A DNA stretch of 64,000 bases from Labedella endophytica (GTDB lineage Bacteria > Actinomycetota > Actinomycetes > Actinomycetales > Microbacteriaceae), in assembly GCF_003990045.1 (NCBI RefSeq), contig NZ_RZGZ01000003.1, positions 372,001-436,000 of the forward strand. The letters are read 5' to 3'. The notes under the pieces are model-generated. The model saw nothing but the letters and a program-made list of their open reading frames with translations, did not search any database and was not told the origin of the DNA. A program made the position numbers and the translations under genes. Positions 36,257-46,240 of the stretch are shown piece after piece; the stretch's first letter is position 1; each line of letters starts with the position of its first letter.

Positions 36257-37318
36257 GTGACCGTCACTTCCATCGGACTGCCCACCCCACGCGTGCCGAG
36301 CCCGCGCGGCCGGCTCAAGGATACCGCGACGGTGGGTGCCGGCCGGGTCCTCCTCGCCGCCCCCCGTGGATACTGCGCGGGTGTGGATCGCGCCGTCATC
36401 GCCGTCGAGAAGGCCATCGAACGCTACGGTTCTCCCGTCTACGTGCGCAAGCAGATCGTGCACAATGTGCACGTCGTGACGTCCCTCGAGGCCAAGGGTG
36501 CGATCTTCGTAGAGGAGGTCGACGAGGTGCCCGAGGGCGCTCACGTCGTCTTCAGCGCCCATGGAGTGTCGCCCGCCGTGGTGTCGGCTGCCGCCGACCG
36601 CGGACTGCAGGCGATCGACGCGACCTGCCCTCTCGTGACGAAGGTCCACCGCGAGGCCGTGCGATTCGCTCGCGACGACTACCAGATCCTGCTCATCGGG
36701 CACGAGGGACACGAAGAGGTCGAGGGCACGGCGGGCGAGGCGCCCGATCACGTGACCCTCGTGACCTCCCCGGAGGCCGCCGACACCGTCGAGGTCGCCG
36801 ACCCCGAGCGGGTCGTGTGGCTCTCGCAGACCACGCTGAGCGTGGACGAGACGATGGAGACGGTACGCCGGTTGCGGGAACGCTTCCCGGCCCTCGCGGA
36901 CCCGCCCTCCGACGACATCTGCTACGCCACCCAGAACCGCCAGGTCGCCATCAAGAAGATCGCCGACCGCTCGGATCTCGTCATCGTCGTGGGGTCGGCG
37001 AACTCCTCGAACTCCGTGCGCCTCGTCGAAGTAGCCCTCGAATACGGGGCGAGGGCCGCCTATCGCGTCGATTTCGCGAGCGAGGTGCTGCCCGAGTGGT
37101 TCGAGGGCGTCGAGACCGTCGGCGTCACGAGCGGGGCGTCCGTGCCCGAGGTGCTCGTCCGCGACCTCCTCGCGGACCTGGCCGAGGCCGGGTTCGCGGA
37201 CGTCGAAGAGGTCACCACGGCCGAGGAGGACCTCGTCTTCTCGCTGCCGAAGGAACTCCGGACGGATCGCTCCGGCCAGCAGGACGCGCGGGCCATGGGA
37301 GGGCGCCGCTCCTCGTGA
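36257..37318 (+). CDS. ispH: 4-hydroxy-3-methylbut-2-enyl diphosphate reductase
   Basis: This 353-residue iron-sulfur enzyme makes IPP and DMAPP in the last step of the MEP pathway. The three cluster cysteines are present: C40 in [12 protein letters not shown]124 in [12 protein letters not shown] and C222 in [17 protein letters not shown] and FSAHGVSP hold substrate-binding histidines. The GTG start is six bases after a TAGAAT -10 and has no ribosome site, indicating leaderless translation. It is divergent from xseA, as is usual in this lineage. The C-terminal 25 residues are a variable polar tail. Confidence 0.95.
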   Translation: MTVTSIGLPTPRVPSPRGRLKDTATVGAGRVLLAAPRGYCAGVDRAVIAVEKAIERYGSPVYVRKQIVHNVHVVTSLEAKGAIFVEEVDEVPEGAHVVFSAHGVSPAVVSAAADRGLQAIDATCPLVTKVHREAVRFARDDYQILLIGHEGHEEVEGTAGEAPDHVTLVTSPEAADTVEVADPERVVWLSQTTLSVDETMETVRRLRERFPALADPPSDDICYATQNRQVAIKKIADRSDLVIVVGSANSSNSVRLVEVALEYGARAAYRVDFASEVLPEWFEGVETVGVTSGASVPEVLVRDLLADLAEAGFADVEEVTTAEEDLVFSLPKELRTDRSGQQDARAMGGRRSS

Positions 37319-37415
37319 TCCGCCTCCGCGCCACCGGCCCCCTAGCCACCGACCCCCTCCCCACCGACCACAGTGAGGCACGCGATGCTCACTCCCAGGC
37401 CGGAAGGCACCTCTC

Positions 37416-38081
37416 ATGACCGACCACAGCAACACGACTCCTCCCGCACCGTCCGCCCCGACGACGCCGACGGCCCGTCCGCGACCGCAGTTCGGCGAGC
37501 TCGCGACGCCGGAGGAACAGCGGGCGGCGATCGCCGTGCCGCTCGATGTGGCCGCCTCGGAGTCCGTCCCCGTCGTCGAGGCCGATGCGACGGCACGCGA
37601 GAAGGCCGACGGGAAGGCGGCTGCGAAGGCGGCGGCCAAGGCGGATCGTGACGCCGAGCCGACCCTCGCCGATCAGAAGGAGTCGTCGACGGGCACCGCG
37701 GTTCGCGCGCCGTCGGATCGGTTCGCCAGCTGGGCGTTGCTCGGCCTGGGGCTCTTCAACATCCTCACGACGTCCTCGGCGCTCATCGATCTCCCGGCCG
37801 CGATCACCCAGTTCTTCGCCGCCGACGACCTCGATCCCTACGGCCCGGTGGGGACTGCGCGTGTCCTCGGTATCGCCGCGCTCGTCGTGAGCGTCGGGCT
37901 CTGGATCCTCACGCTCGTCCTCGTCCAGCGTCGCGTCAACGCGGGACGCATCAGCTGGTGGATCCCCCTCGTGACGGGACTGATCTCGATCATCGTCGTG
38001 CTCGTCTGCGTGGGTGGAGCGATGATGATCGATCCTGCCGTCTTCCAGTACATCCAGCAGATGTCCGGGGCGGCGTCCTGA
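37416..38081 (+). CDS. Four-helix membrane protein (DUF6264-like)
   Basis: This 221-residue protein has a roughly 105-residue cytoplasmic head rich in Pro/Thr/Ala with a Lys-Ala run (KADGKAAAKAAAKADRD). About four helices follow: LGLGLFNILTTSSALI, the VLGIAALVVSVGLWILTLVLV segment, WWIPLVTGLISIIVVLVC and a last short one. The GFNILTT start of the helical part is similar to proteins labelled DUF6264 in Microbacteriaceae; the family number is from memory. Function is unknown. It lies between ispH and a strong terminator. Confidence 0.65.
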   Translation: MTDHSNTTPPAPSAPTTPTARPRPQFGELATPEEQRAAIAVPLDVAASESVPVVEADATAREKADGKAAAKAAAKADRDAEPTLADQKESSTGTAVRAPSDRFASWALLGLGLFNILTTSSALIDLPAAITQFFAADDLDPYGPVGTARVLGIAALVVSVGLWILTLVLVQRRVNAGRISWWIPLVTGLISIIVVLVCVGGAMMIDPAVFQYIQQMSGAAS

Positions 38082-38103
38082 GAGATCGCCACCCACTGAA
38101 CGA

Positions 38104-38133
38104 CGAAAGCCCCGGCCGAGGCCGGGGCTTTCG
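38104..38133. terminator. Terminator between the DUF6264-like gene and fba
   Basis: CGAAAGCCCCGGC pairs with GCCGGGGCTTTCG around a CGAG loop. It is followed directly by a short tandem repeat. Confidence 0.85.
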
Positions 38134-38203
38134 TGTGTCTCGGAGTCGCTGTGTCTCAGAGTCGTGTGTCTCGGAGTCGCTGTGTCTCGGTCTCGGAGTC
38201 TCG
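38134..38203. repeat. TGTGTCTCGGAGTCGC tandem repeat
   Basis: A 15-16 bp unit is repeated about four times (a 31 bp higher-order unit twice) and fills the interval from the terminator to the fba stop. Confidence 0.85.
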
Positions 38204-38205
38204 AA

Positions 38206-39231
<1,026 letters not shown>

Positions 39232-39265
39232 GACGGCTCCTTAGCGGTCGAACGGGTGTGGGTCG

Positions 39266-39271
39266 AGTCTA
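39266..39271 (-). promoter_or_regulatory. Candidate -10 box of fba
   Basis: TAGACT on the minus strand, 35 bases before the fba ATG. The leader contains AAGGAG. Confidence 0.55.
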
Positions 39272-39285
39272 CTGATGTGGCCGGG

Positions 39286-39291
39286 TAAGCT
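39286..39291 (+). promoter_or_regulatory. Candidate -10 box of glpX
   Basis: TAAGCT, 64 bases before the glpX ATG and 15 bases from the opposing fba -10, so the two promoters are nearly back to back. Confidence 0.4.
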
Positions 39292-39355
39292 CGATGACGG
39301 GTACCCGCCGCCCGCTTCGACTGCTCACGCCGATCAACGCTCCCCGGGAGGACCC

Positions 39356-40348
39356 ATGCCCACGCTCCAGAACGACACCGCCTCATACGCCTCGCACCCG
39401 GACCGGAACCTCGGTCTCGAGATCGTCCGGGCCACGGAGGCGGCGGCCATCCGCGCCGTCCCGTTCATCGGGCGCGGTGACAAGCTCGGCGCCGACGGTG
39501 CGGCCGTCGACGCGATGCGCACCTTCCTCGGAACCGTCAACTTCGACGGTGTCGTCGTCATCGGCGAGGGCGAGAAGGACGAGGCGCCCATGCTCTTCAA
39601 CGGGGAGCGCGTGGGCAACGGTTCCGGTCCGTCCTGCGACATCGCCGTGGACCCGATCGACGGCACCTCCCTCACGGCGACGGGACGCCCGAACGCCATC
39701 TCGATGATCGCGGTCTCCGATCGCGGCACGATGCTCGACGCGTCGAGCGTGTTCTACATGGACAAGATCGTGACGGGTCCGGAGGGCCACGGCGTCGTGC
39801 ACCTCGACCAGTCGGTCGGCGACAACATCCGCGAGCTCGCGAAGGCCAAGGGGAAGCCCGTCGGGGACATCCGCGTCGCCGTGCTCGACCGGCCGCGCCA
39901 CGAGGGCCTGATCGAGGAGATCCGCGCCGCCGGAGCGCACACGCGCCTGCTACTCGACGGCGACGTCGCCGGCGGCATCAACGCGGCCCAGTCGACTCAC
40001 CGCGTCGACATGTGCATCGGCACGGGAGGAAGCCCAGAGGGCGTCGCGACCGCGTGTGCGATCAAAGCGCTCGGAGGCCTCATCCAGGGCCGACTCGCCC
40101 CTCTCACGGAGCAGGAGCGGGCCGCCGGCCTCGCCGCCGGACTGAAGTTCGACTACGTCTACTCCGCCGACGAACTGGTCTCGGGCGACAACACCCTGTT
40201 CGTCGCCACCGGTGTGACCGACGGCGAACTCGTGGACGGGGTGTCGACCAACGGCCCCATCGTCAGTACGTCGAGCATCATCTTCCGCAGCCACTCCGGC
40301 ACCGTGCGCCGCATCCAGGCGGACCACCTGCGTGAGCGCTGGCTCTAG
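39356..40348 (+). CDS. glpX: Class II fructose-1,6-bisphosphatase
   Basis: This 330-residue gluconeogenic phosphatase removes the 1-phosphate of fructose 1,6-bisphosphate. GlpX landmarks are RATEAAAIRAVPFIGRGDK, VVIGEGEKDEAPML, the metal-binding DIAVDPIDGTSLTA, and GTGGSPEGVATACAIK. The ATG at 39356 has GGGAGGA upstream, while the open frame before it lacks homology. The end is about 35 bases from the convergent rmuC stop. Confidence 0.95.
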   Translation: MPTLQNDTASYASHPDRNLGLEIVRATEAAAIRAVPFIGRGDKLGADGAAVDAMRTFLGTVNFDGVVVIGEGEKDEAPMLFNGERVGNGSGPSCDIAVDPIDGTSLTATGRPNAISMIAVSDRGTMLDASSVFYMDKIVTGPEGHGVVHLDQSVGDNIRELAKAKGKPVGDIRVAVLDRPRHEGLIEEIRAAGAHTRLLLDGDVAGGINAAQSTHRVDMCIGTGGSPEGVATACAIKALGGLIQGRLAPLTEQERAAGLAAGLKFDYVYSADELVSGDNTLFVATGVTDGELVDGVSTNGPIVSTSSIIFRSHSGTVRRIQADHLRERWL

Positions 40349-40359
40349 ACCCACGGGGA

Positions 40360-40386
40360 TGAGGCAGCCGCGGTGACCCTGCCTCA
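40360..40386. terminator. Weak hairpin between glpX and rmuC
   Basis: TGAGGCAG pairs with CTGCCTCA over an 11-base loop, overlapping the rmuC stop. There is no U tract. Confidence 0.35.
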
Positions 40387-42045
40387 GGCCTGGTGGCCGC
40401 GACTCGACAATTCGTCGACCGCGTCGTCGATATCCGGGTAGGGGCCGTCGACCGCAGGCCCAGTCGCGTCGATGCGACGCTCCAGGTCCTCACGCCCGTC
40501 GAACTCTGCGCGCTGCGCGACGGACCCCTCGTGGGTCCGATCGAGGTCCTCGACCGCGGGGCTGGCCGCGTCCTGGCCGCTCTCGAGAGGAGTGTCCTGT
40601 GCGGCGGGCTCCTGTGCGGTGGGGTTCTGTGCGGCGGCGTTCTGTGCGGCGGGGTTGTGGGCAGCAGCGTCCTGGGCAGCGGGCTCCTGGGCGGCAGCGT
40701 CCTGGGCAGCGGGCTCCTGGGCGGCAGCGTCCTGGGCAGCGTCTTCCCCAGTCTGGCTTTCCTCGACCGAGTCCGCATCGGTCGCACCGCTCTCGAATTC
40801 CGCAGCCGTCAGCTTGCGGGGCGCCTGCGTGATGGTCTGCGGCACCTCGATCAGCTTGGTCTCGTCGATACCCGGGAACTGCCGGGCGGTCACGAGCACA
40901 CGCGTCTCGAGGGAGTTGGCGAATCGGTTGTAGCTGTCTACGGTGCGTTCGAGCGAACGGCGCAGCCCGTCGGCGTGGCCGGCGAGGGTGCCGAGTCGGT
41001 CGTAGAGCAGCGACCCGAGCTCGAGGAGCCGCTTCGCCTCGTCGGTCACGGCGTGCTGCTGCCACGCCGAGGCGACGGTCTTGAGGACCGACCAGAGCGT
41101 GACGGGGGAGGCGAGGGCGACGCGTTTCCCGAACGCGTAGTCGAGCAGGCTCGGGTCGGCTTCGAGGGCGGCGGAGAGCAGTGATTCGCTCGGTACGAAC
41201 GCGACGACGAACTCGGGGCTCGACGTGAAGCCCTGCCAATACGCCTTCTTCGACAGGGCGTCGACGTGCGATCGCACCGCCCGCACGTGTCGATCGATGA
41301 GGGAACTCCGCCTCGCCGCTTCCTCACCCGTGGCGGTCACCGGGATGCTCGACGCCGTGAGGAAGTGCTCGAGGGGCACCTTCGCGTCCACGGCGATCGC
41401 CGCGCCGCCGGGGAGTCTCACGACCATGTCGGGGCGGAACGAGCCGCCGTCCGTCGTGATGCTGTGCTGCAGATCGAAGTCGACGTGCTGGGTGAGACCT
41501 GCGACCTCGACGACCCGGCGCAACTGGGTCTCTCCCCACACGCCGCGCGTGCTGTTCGAGCGGAGCGCGCTCGCGAGGGACTCCGTCGTTGCGCGGAGGT
41601 GCTCGTCGGACTGGCGCGAGGCCGCGAGCTGTTCGGCGAGGGATCCGAGTTGCTCGCTGCGCTGCTGCTCCAGATCCGCGACCGTGCGCTGCATGGTCTG
41701 GAGGGAGTCCCGGACGGGAGCGAGGGCCTCGAGGACGCGGCGCTCGTTGCGTTCCCGGAGTTCGCGGGCTGCCCGTTCCGAGCGTTCGGCGTCGAGCTGC
41801 TCGCGCACTCCGTCGAGGGCCGCCGACATGGCGGCGAGTTCCGCTTCGAGCACCGATCGTCGCGCGACCTCCTCGGCTCGAAGCGTCGCGGCAGAGGCCT
41901 CCGCCCGTGCTTCGAGCAGGGCGGGATCGGCGGACGACGGGTCGGCGGAAGGTCGCGCACGAGCCGCCGCGCCGCCGAGGACGAAGCCGATGGCGGCGCC
42001 CGCGACGAGAGCCAGAATCGCGATGAGAAGCAGGATCGGGTCCAT
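40384..42045 (-). CDS. rmuC: DNA recombination protein RmuC homologue
   Basis: This 553-residue protein has a membrane anchor at 3-25, a long coiled coil (about 40-150), then the RmuC nuclease-like domain (about 165-380). The domain contains [40 protein letters not shown] and VAFVPSES. RmuC limits rearrangement at inverted repeats in E. coli. The C-terminal 130 residues are not conserved and include about five copies of [10 protein letters not shown] encoded by a 30 bp DNA repeat. The ATG at 42045 begins [10 protein letters not shown]; the frame stays open upstream through the minisatellite but has no homology there. Confidence 0.88.
   Translation of the reverse strand: MDPILLLIAILALVAGAAIGFVLGGAAARARPSADPSSADPALLEARAEASAATLRAEEVARRSVLEAELAAMSAALDGVREQLDAERSERAARELRERNERRVLEALAPVRDSLQTMQRTVADLEQQRSEQLGSLAEQLAASRQSDEHLRATTESLASALRSNSTRGVWGETQLRRVVEVAGLTQHVDFDLQHSITTDGGSFRPDMVVRLPGGAAIAVDAKVPLEHFLTASSIPVTATGEEAARRSSLIDRHVRAVRSHVDALSKKAYWQGFTSSPEFVVAFVPSESLLSAALEADPSLLDYAFGKRVALASPVTLWSVLKTVASAWQQHAVTDEAKRLLELGSLLYDRLGTLAGHADGLRRSLERTVDSYNRFANSLETRVLVTARQFPGIDETKLIEVPQTITQAPRKLTAAEFESGATDADSVEESQTGEDAAQDAAAQEPAAQDAAAQEPAAQDAAAHNPAAQNAAAQNPTAQEPAAQDTPLESGQDAASPAVEDLDRTHEGSVAQRAEFDGREDLERRIDATGPAVDGPYPDIDDAVDELSSRGHQA
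40590..40750 (-). repeat. 30 bp coding repeats in the rmuC tail
   Basis: About three near-identical 30 bp units plus diverged flanking copies encode the ([10 protein letters not shown])n tail, residues about 434-485. The period is a multiple of three. Confidence 0.85.
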
Positions 42046-42130
42046 AGAATCGAGTGTGCGGCACACCACCGACACCGGCCGGGAGACCCGCGGCAGCACA
42101 GTCCGGGCGCCAAGCCCATCAGTGCGAGAT

Positions 42131-42463
<333 letters not shown>

Positions 42464-42480
42464 CAGGAAGGAGGACCGAC

Positions 42481-43440
42481 ATGACGCGACGGATCGAGTC
42501 CGGTGATCAGTCCGCAGTCGGTGACGACAGCCCGTCCGTGTCCGACAGCCCGTCCGTGTCCGACAGCCCGACCGTGTCCGACACCCGGTCCGAGTCCGTG
42601 TCCGGCAGGCAGCCCGAGTCCCTGTCCGGCAACCATTCCGAGTCCGGAGACCATTCCGAGTCCGGAGACCACTCCGAGCTCAGGGACCAGCCCCTGTCCG
42701 GCGACGAGCCCGTCGATCGACACGCGCGATCGGCGCGTTCTTTCGACGGTGCGGCCGAGATCTACGACGCGTCGCGCCCCGACTACCCCGCGGAAGCCGT
42801 CGCCTGGATGTTGCCGGAGGGCGCGCGCCGTGTCCTCGATCTCGGGGCGGGCACGGGCAAGCTCACGAAGGCCTTGGCTGATCGTGGGCTCGACGTCGTC
42901 GCGGTGGATCCGTCGCCGCAGATGCTCGACGTGTTGGCGCGCCGTGCACCGGGAGTACGGCCTGTGGTGGCGGGTGCCGAGGACCTCCCTCTCGATGACG
43001 CATCGGTCGATGTCGTGACCGTCGCACAGGCCTGGCACTGGGTCGATCCGATCGCGGCGAGCGCCGAGGCCGCCCGAGTCCTCGTGCCCGGTGGGACGCT
43101 GTCCCTCGTCTGGAACATCCGCGACGAGGGCGTGGAGTGGCTCCGTCGGTTCGGTGAGATCGCCGGATCGGAGAGGTCGTTCCGGGATTTGGGGGAGGAC
43201 CCCGTCGTCGGGGCGCAGTTCGGGGCGTTCGAGCGCGCGGCGTTCCCCTGGTCGAGGTCGATGACCCGGGAGCAGGTCCTCGATCTCGTCCGTTCTCGGA
43301 GCTGGTTCCTCACCGCTGACGAGCAACGGCGACGCGAGATGATCCGCGACATCTCGCGACTGGTCGACGACGCGTCGAGCGACGGGACGGTCCAGATGGC
43401 CTACGTCACCGAGGTCTTCCGCACACGCACGGCGCACTGA
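42481..43440 (+). CDS. Class I SAM-dependent methyltransferase
   Basis: This 319-residue methyltransferase resembles the UbiE/COQ5-like Methyltransf_11 group. [15 protein letters not shown] is SAM motif [12 protein letters not shown] motif II, and [15 protein letters not shown] motif post-I. The first about 80 residues are a Ser/Asp/Glu repeat leader ([14 protein letters not shown], then [12 protein letters not shown]) with no counterpart in ordinary family members. ATG 42481 has AAGGAGG seven bases upstream. The frame continues upstream through the minisatellite, but the ribosome site argues against that. The acceptor is unknown. Confidence 0.85.
   Translation: MTRRIESGDQSAVGDDSPSVSDSPSVSDSPTVSDTRSESVSGRQPESLSGNHSESGDHSESGDHSELRDQPLSGDEPVDRHARSARSFDGAAEIYDASRPDYPAEAVAWMLPEGARRVLDLGAGTGKLTKALADRGLDVVAVDPSPQMLDVLARRAPGVRPVVAGAEDLPLDDASVDVVTVAQAWHWVDPIAASAEAARVLVPGGTLSLVWNIRDEGVEWLRRFGEIAGSERSFRDLGEDPVVGAQFGAFERAAFPWSRSMTREQVLDLVRSRSWFLTADEQRRREMIRDISRLVDDASSDGTVQMAYVTEVFRTRTAH
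42521..42711 (+). repeat. 18 bp coding repeats in the methyltransferase N-terminus
   Basis: Units of TCCGTGTCCGACAGCCCG and later of CATTCCGAGTCCGGAGAC repeat with an 18 bp period and encode the Ser/Asp/Glu-rich leader. Confidence 0.85.
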
Positions 43441-43548
43441 CGACGCTCGGCGGATAATCGGCCCACGGTGGACTGACGACGCGCGTAAGGACAGCACGTT
43501 CGGGTACGCCGGGCTGCTCAGGCACCTCCGTCAGTTCGGGTACCGTGG

Positions 43549-43598
43549 TCCGTCCGTCCGACCGACCGACCCGACCCGACCCGACCCGACCCGACCCG
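43549..43598. repeat. CCGA tetramer and CCCGA pentamer run
   Basis: Tetramers CCGT/CCGA (about five) pass into CCCGA pentamers (about six). The run sits in the 218-base interval between the convergent methyltransferase and DUF222-HNH genes, where I see no gene or clear terminator. Confidence 0.9.
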
Positions 43599-43658
43599 CG
43601 GTTCCGAGCGGCCCTCGTCTTTTCCCGATCGTTTCTCGTCGACTCGATGGACCGCGTG

Positions 43659-45188
43659 TCAGAAGGGTGGATCCGGTACGTCCGACACGGTCCGGCCGAG
43701 CGGGCTCGTCCACACCAGATCGCCAGACGGTCCCGGGGGTCTCGACACCTGCCAGGTGCTCTGATGCTTGAGGCGGTGATGGGATCGGCAGAGGCACGCG
43801 AGATTGTCGTGCGACGTGGTGCCGCCCTGCTCCCACGAGCGGGTGTGGTCGATGTCGCATCGGTTCGCACCGCGCTCGCAGCCGGGGAAGCGGCATCGCA
43901 CGTCTCGGAGCTGGACGAGGCGTCTGAGGTCGGCGGGGACGGCATACGACGTGCGACCCACGGAGAGCACCGTGCCCGTCTCCGGATGCGTCAGGATCCG
44001 GATGAAGGACGGCGCCTCCGCCGCCAGGTCCTCGGCCATGGCCGTGGGGATCGGGCCGTACCCGTCGAGGACCGCGGGCTCATCCGACCGTCCCAGCAGC
44101 GTGAGGACGGGAACCGTCACGCGGACCGTCGGCCGGAAGCCCGCATACCGTCCGCGTCGATCCGAGAGGCGGGTGCCGGCGGCAGGATGTGATACTCGCG
44201 ATTCGACCCCGCTCGCGGTGGTCGAACCCTTCTCGGAGCCGTCTGATTCGGCGACGTCGCCGTGCAGCAGCAGGTCGGCGGCGACGTCGGCGCGGATCTG
44301 TCCGATGCTCCGCGACTCACCGGGCTCAGCTGCCAAGGAGCGTGCGCCGGAATCGATGCGCTCGAAAGCGCCGCGGGCATCGGCGCACGGCAGGTGGAGG
44401 TGCAGCCAGGCCATGCCGTCACGATCGGCCTCGAAGACGAGGCGCCGTTCGGCGCGCCGTCGGGCCGCGCGGATCTCGATCGACAGGGGGTGCAGACGTT
44501 CGCGCACGGCGCGAGCCCGGCGGCGGACCTGAGCCGGCGTGCCGCGGAGAGCGGAGGGAAGGACCGACTCCTCGAACTGCGGAATGGTTACCCCGGGGAT
44601 GTCGGACACCCCGTCGGCGAGGGCGCGAGCGTGGGCGGGGGACAGGAGGCCCTCGTCGAGAGCGACGAGGGCGGCCGGGAGCCGCGCGAGACGAGCCGCC
44701 TCGTCGAGCTGAGCGCGGATGGTCGACTCGCTCTGTCGGCTCGCGACCGCGAGTTCGGCGACGATGAGTCGGGCCCCGAGCTCGTCGCGGAGAGCCGCTT
44801 CGCGCGATTCTGACGGGGGGGCGCCGCGCACGGCGCGCGGATCGATCACGACGTGGGCCGCTCCCACCGCCGTCGCCCGCGTGTCGAGCTCGGCGAGCAG
44901 CCGTGTGCGGCGGGCGTGGATCGCCGAGGCCTCGCGGTCCGTGTCGAGGAGACGGCGGAGGAGTTCGTCGACGGAGGCGGTCTCGATCGATGAGGCGTCG
45001 ACGGGCACGGTCACGGGCGCGAGCTCGAGCGGGGCCGACTCGGAGGGCGCAGTCGCCAGCGACGCGGTCTCCAGCGACGCCCTTTCGCCGCTACCGGGCC
45101 CCTCAGGTGCCCTCCCGGAGGCGCCATCGAGCACTCGACGTGCCGCCGACTGTGTCTCGCTCGCCCCCGCGAGCATCCCCCGATGCAT
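43659..45188 (-). CDS. DUF222/13E12-repeat protein with HNH endonuclease domain
   Basis: This is a 509-residue member of the actinobacterial DUF222-HNH family. The DUF222 part spans about 75-330 (ELLRRLLDTDREASAIHARR onward). The C-terminal HNH motif is visible as RCRFPGCERGANRCDIDHTRSWEQGG followed by NLACLCRSHHRLKH, with the paired cysteines and HH expected for a zinc-stabilised HNH fold. Such genes occur in many copies per genome and their role is unsettled. ATG 45188 is used; an upstream TTG at 45200 and an ATG at 45176 are alternatives. The N-terminal 70 residues contain Ala/Ser/Leu-rich degenerate repeats. Confidence 0.85.
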   Translation of the reverse strand: MHRGMLAGASETQSAARRVLDGASGRAPEGPGSGERASLETASLATAPSESAPLELAPVTVPVDASSIETASVDELLRRLLDTDREASAIHARRTRLLAELDTRATAVGAAHVVIDPRAVRGAPPSESREAALRDELGARLIVAELAVASRQSESTIRAQLDEAARLARLPAALVALDEGLLSPAHARALADGVSDIPGVTIPQFEESVLPSALRGTPAQVRRRARAVRERLHPLSIEIRAARRRAERRLVFEADRDGMAWLHLHLPCADARGAFERIDSGARSLAAEPGESRSIGQIRADVAADLLLHGDVAESDGSEKGSTTASGVESRVSHPAAGTRLSDRRGRYAGFRPTVRVTVPVLTLLGRSDEPAVLDGYGPIPTAMAEDLAAEAPSFIRILTHPETGTVLSVGRTSYAVPADLRRLVQLRDVRCRFPGCERGANRCDIDHTRSWEQGGTTSHDNLACLCRSHHRLKHQSTWQVSRPPGPSGDLVWTSPLGRTVSDVPDPPF

Positions 45189-45306
45189 ACCCACACTCAA
45201 TCACCCACCACCGACATTGAGACCGGGGCCGGACGCGGTCCAGGGCGGGGCGGAATCCGTCCGCCTCCGGCCGGCTCGCACCGATCGGACGCGTTCCGGC
45301 AGGCGA

Positions 45307-45312
45307 TAGCCT
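45307..45312 (+). promoter_or_regulatory. -10 box for a leaderless EamA transporter transcript
   Basis: TAGCCT ends six bases before GTG 45319. Confidence 0.5.
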
Positions 45313-45318
45313 GACGTC

Positions 45319-46212
45319 GTGCGTACGGCCCGGTTCCCCGTCTTCCTCGTGCTCGCGAACCTGTTCTGGGCCGGGAACTTCCTGTTCGGCAGCGTCGTCG
45401 TCGAGCAGCTCTCGCCGTTCCTCATGACCGCGCTGCGCTGGGCGGCCGCAGCACCCATCCTCATCCTGCTCGCGGTGATCGTCGAGAGACCGCGCTGGCG
45501 GGAGGCCCTCCGCGAGTGGCCGATGCACCTGCTGCTCGCGGGACTCGGGCTCGTCTGCTTCTGCATCTTCAGCTACGAGGCGCTCCGACACACGACCCCG
45601 GCGGACGCGAGCGTCGTCGGAGCCATCAACCCGGCCATCATCGCGGTCGTCGCGGGACTGCTCGCACGGGAGCGGGTCGGGTGGCGACGCAGCCTCGGGA
45701 TCCTCGTGTCCCTCGTCGGGGTCCTGATCGTCATCAGCGGCGGCGATCCGGCATCGCTGCTCCGCGCGGATGTCAACGAGGGACACGTGTGGATGCTCGG
45801 GGCCGTGGTGGTGTGGACGGGCTACACGATCCTCGGGCGCCGACTGACCACGGGACCGGTCACGGCGTCGGCGGTGCAAGCAAGCCTCACGACGATCGTG
45901 CTCGCCCCGATCGCCATCCCGCAGCTCGGCGATGTCTCCCTCGATGGGGCCGCGATCAGCGGCCTGCTCTACATCGCGGTCTTCCCGTCGGTGCTGTCGC
46001 TCGTCCTCTGGAACGTCTCGGTGAAGAAGGTCGGGGCGAGCACGGCCGGGGTCTACCTCAACCTGCTGCCGGTCTTCACGGCCATCCTGGGCCTCGCGAT
46101 CGGCGTCGCGCTCGGATGGCCGACGGTGCTCGGAGGGCTGCTCGTCGTGCTCGGAGTGACGATCACCTCCCGGAGCCGCCGGACACCGGAACCGCTCACT
46201 GGCGGACGGTGA
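45319..46212 (+). CDS. EamA/DMT family transporter
   Basis: This 297-residue inner-membrane protein has ten helices in two EamA repeats of five (about 5-145 and 150-285). The first repeat carries NLFWAGNFLFGSVV and PFLMTALRWAAAAP. The second carries AVVVWTGYTILGRR, LWNVSVKKVGASTAGVYLNLLPVF and the closing GLLVVLGVTITSR. Drug/metabolite exporters of this type move amino acids, nucleosides or other small molecules; the substrate is unknown. It has a leaderless GTG start and ends 28 bases before ychF. Confidence 0.9.
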   Translation: MRTARFPVFLVLANLFWAGNFLFGSVVVEQLSPFLMTALRWAAAAPILILLAVIVERPRWREALREWPMHLLLAGLGLVCFCIFSYEALRHTTPADASVVGAINPAIIAVVAGLLARERVGWRRSLGILVSLVGVLIVISGGDPASLLRADVNEGHVWMLGAVVVWTGYTILGRRLTTGPVTASAVQASLTTIVLAPIAIPQLGDVSLDGAAISGLLYIAVFPSVLSLVLWNVSVKKVGASTAGVYLNLLPVFTAILGLAIGVALGWPTVLGGLLVVLGVTITSRSRRTPEPLTGGR

Positions 46213-46226
46213 GGAGCGCGGGCAAC

Positions 46227-46232
46227 TACGAT
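46227..46232 (+). promoter_or_regulatory. -10 box of ychF
   Basis: TACGAT lies eight bases before GTG 46241, so the transcript is nearly leaderless. Confidence 0.4.
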
Positions 46233-46240
46233 GGACCCTC

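Noticed and set aside
43659-45188. Restriction-modification system formed by the HNH protein and the nearby methyltransferase
   Set aside because: The methyltransferase is of the small-molecule UbiE-like type and lacks DNA-methylase motifs. The HNH protein is of the multicopy DUF222 family, and the genes are convergent, not an operon.
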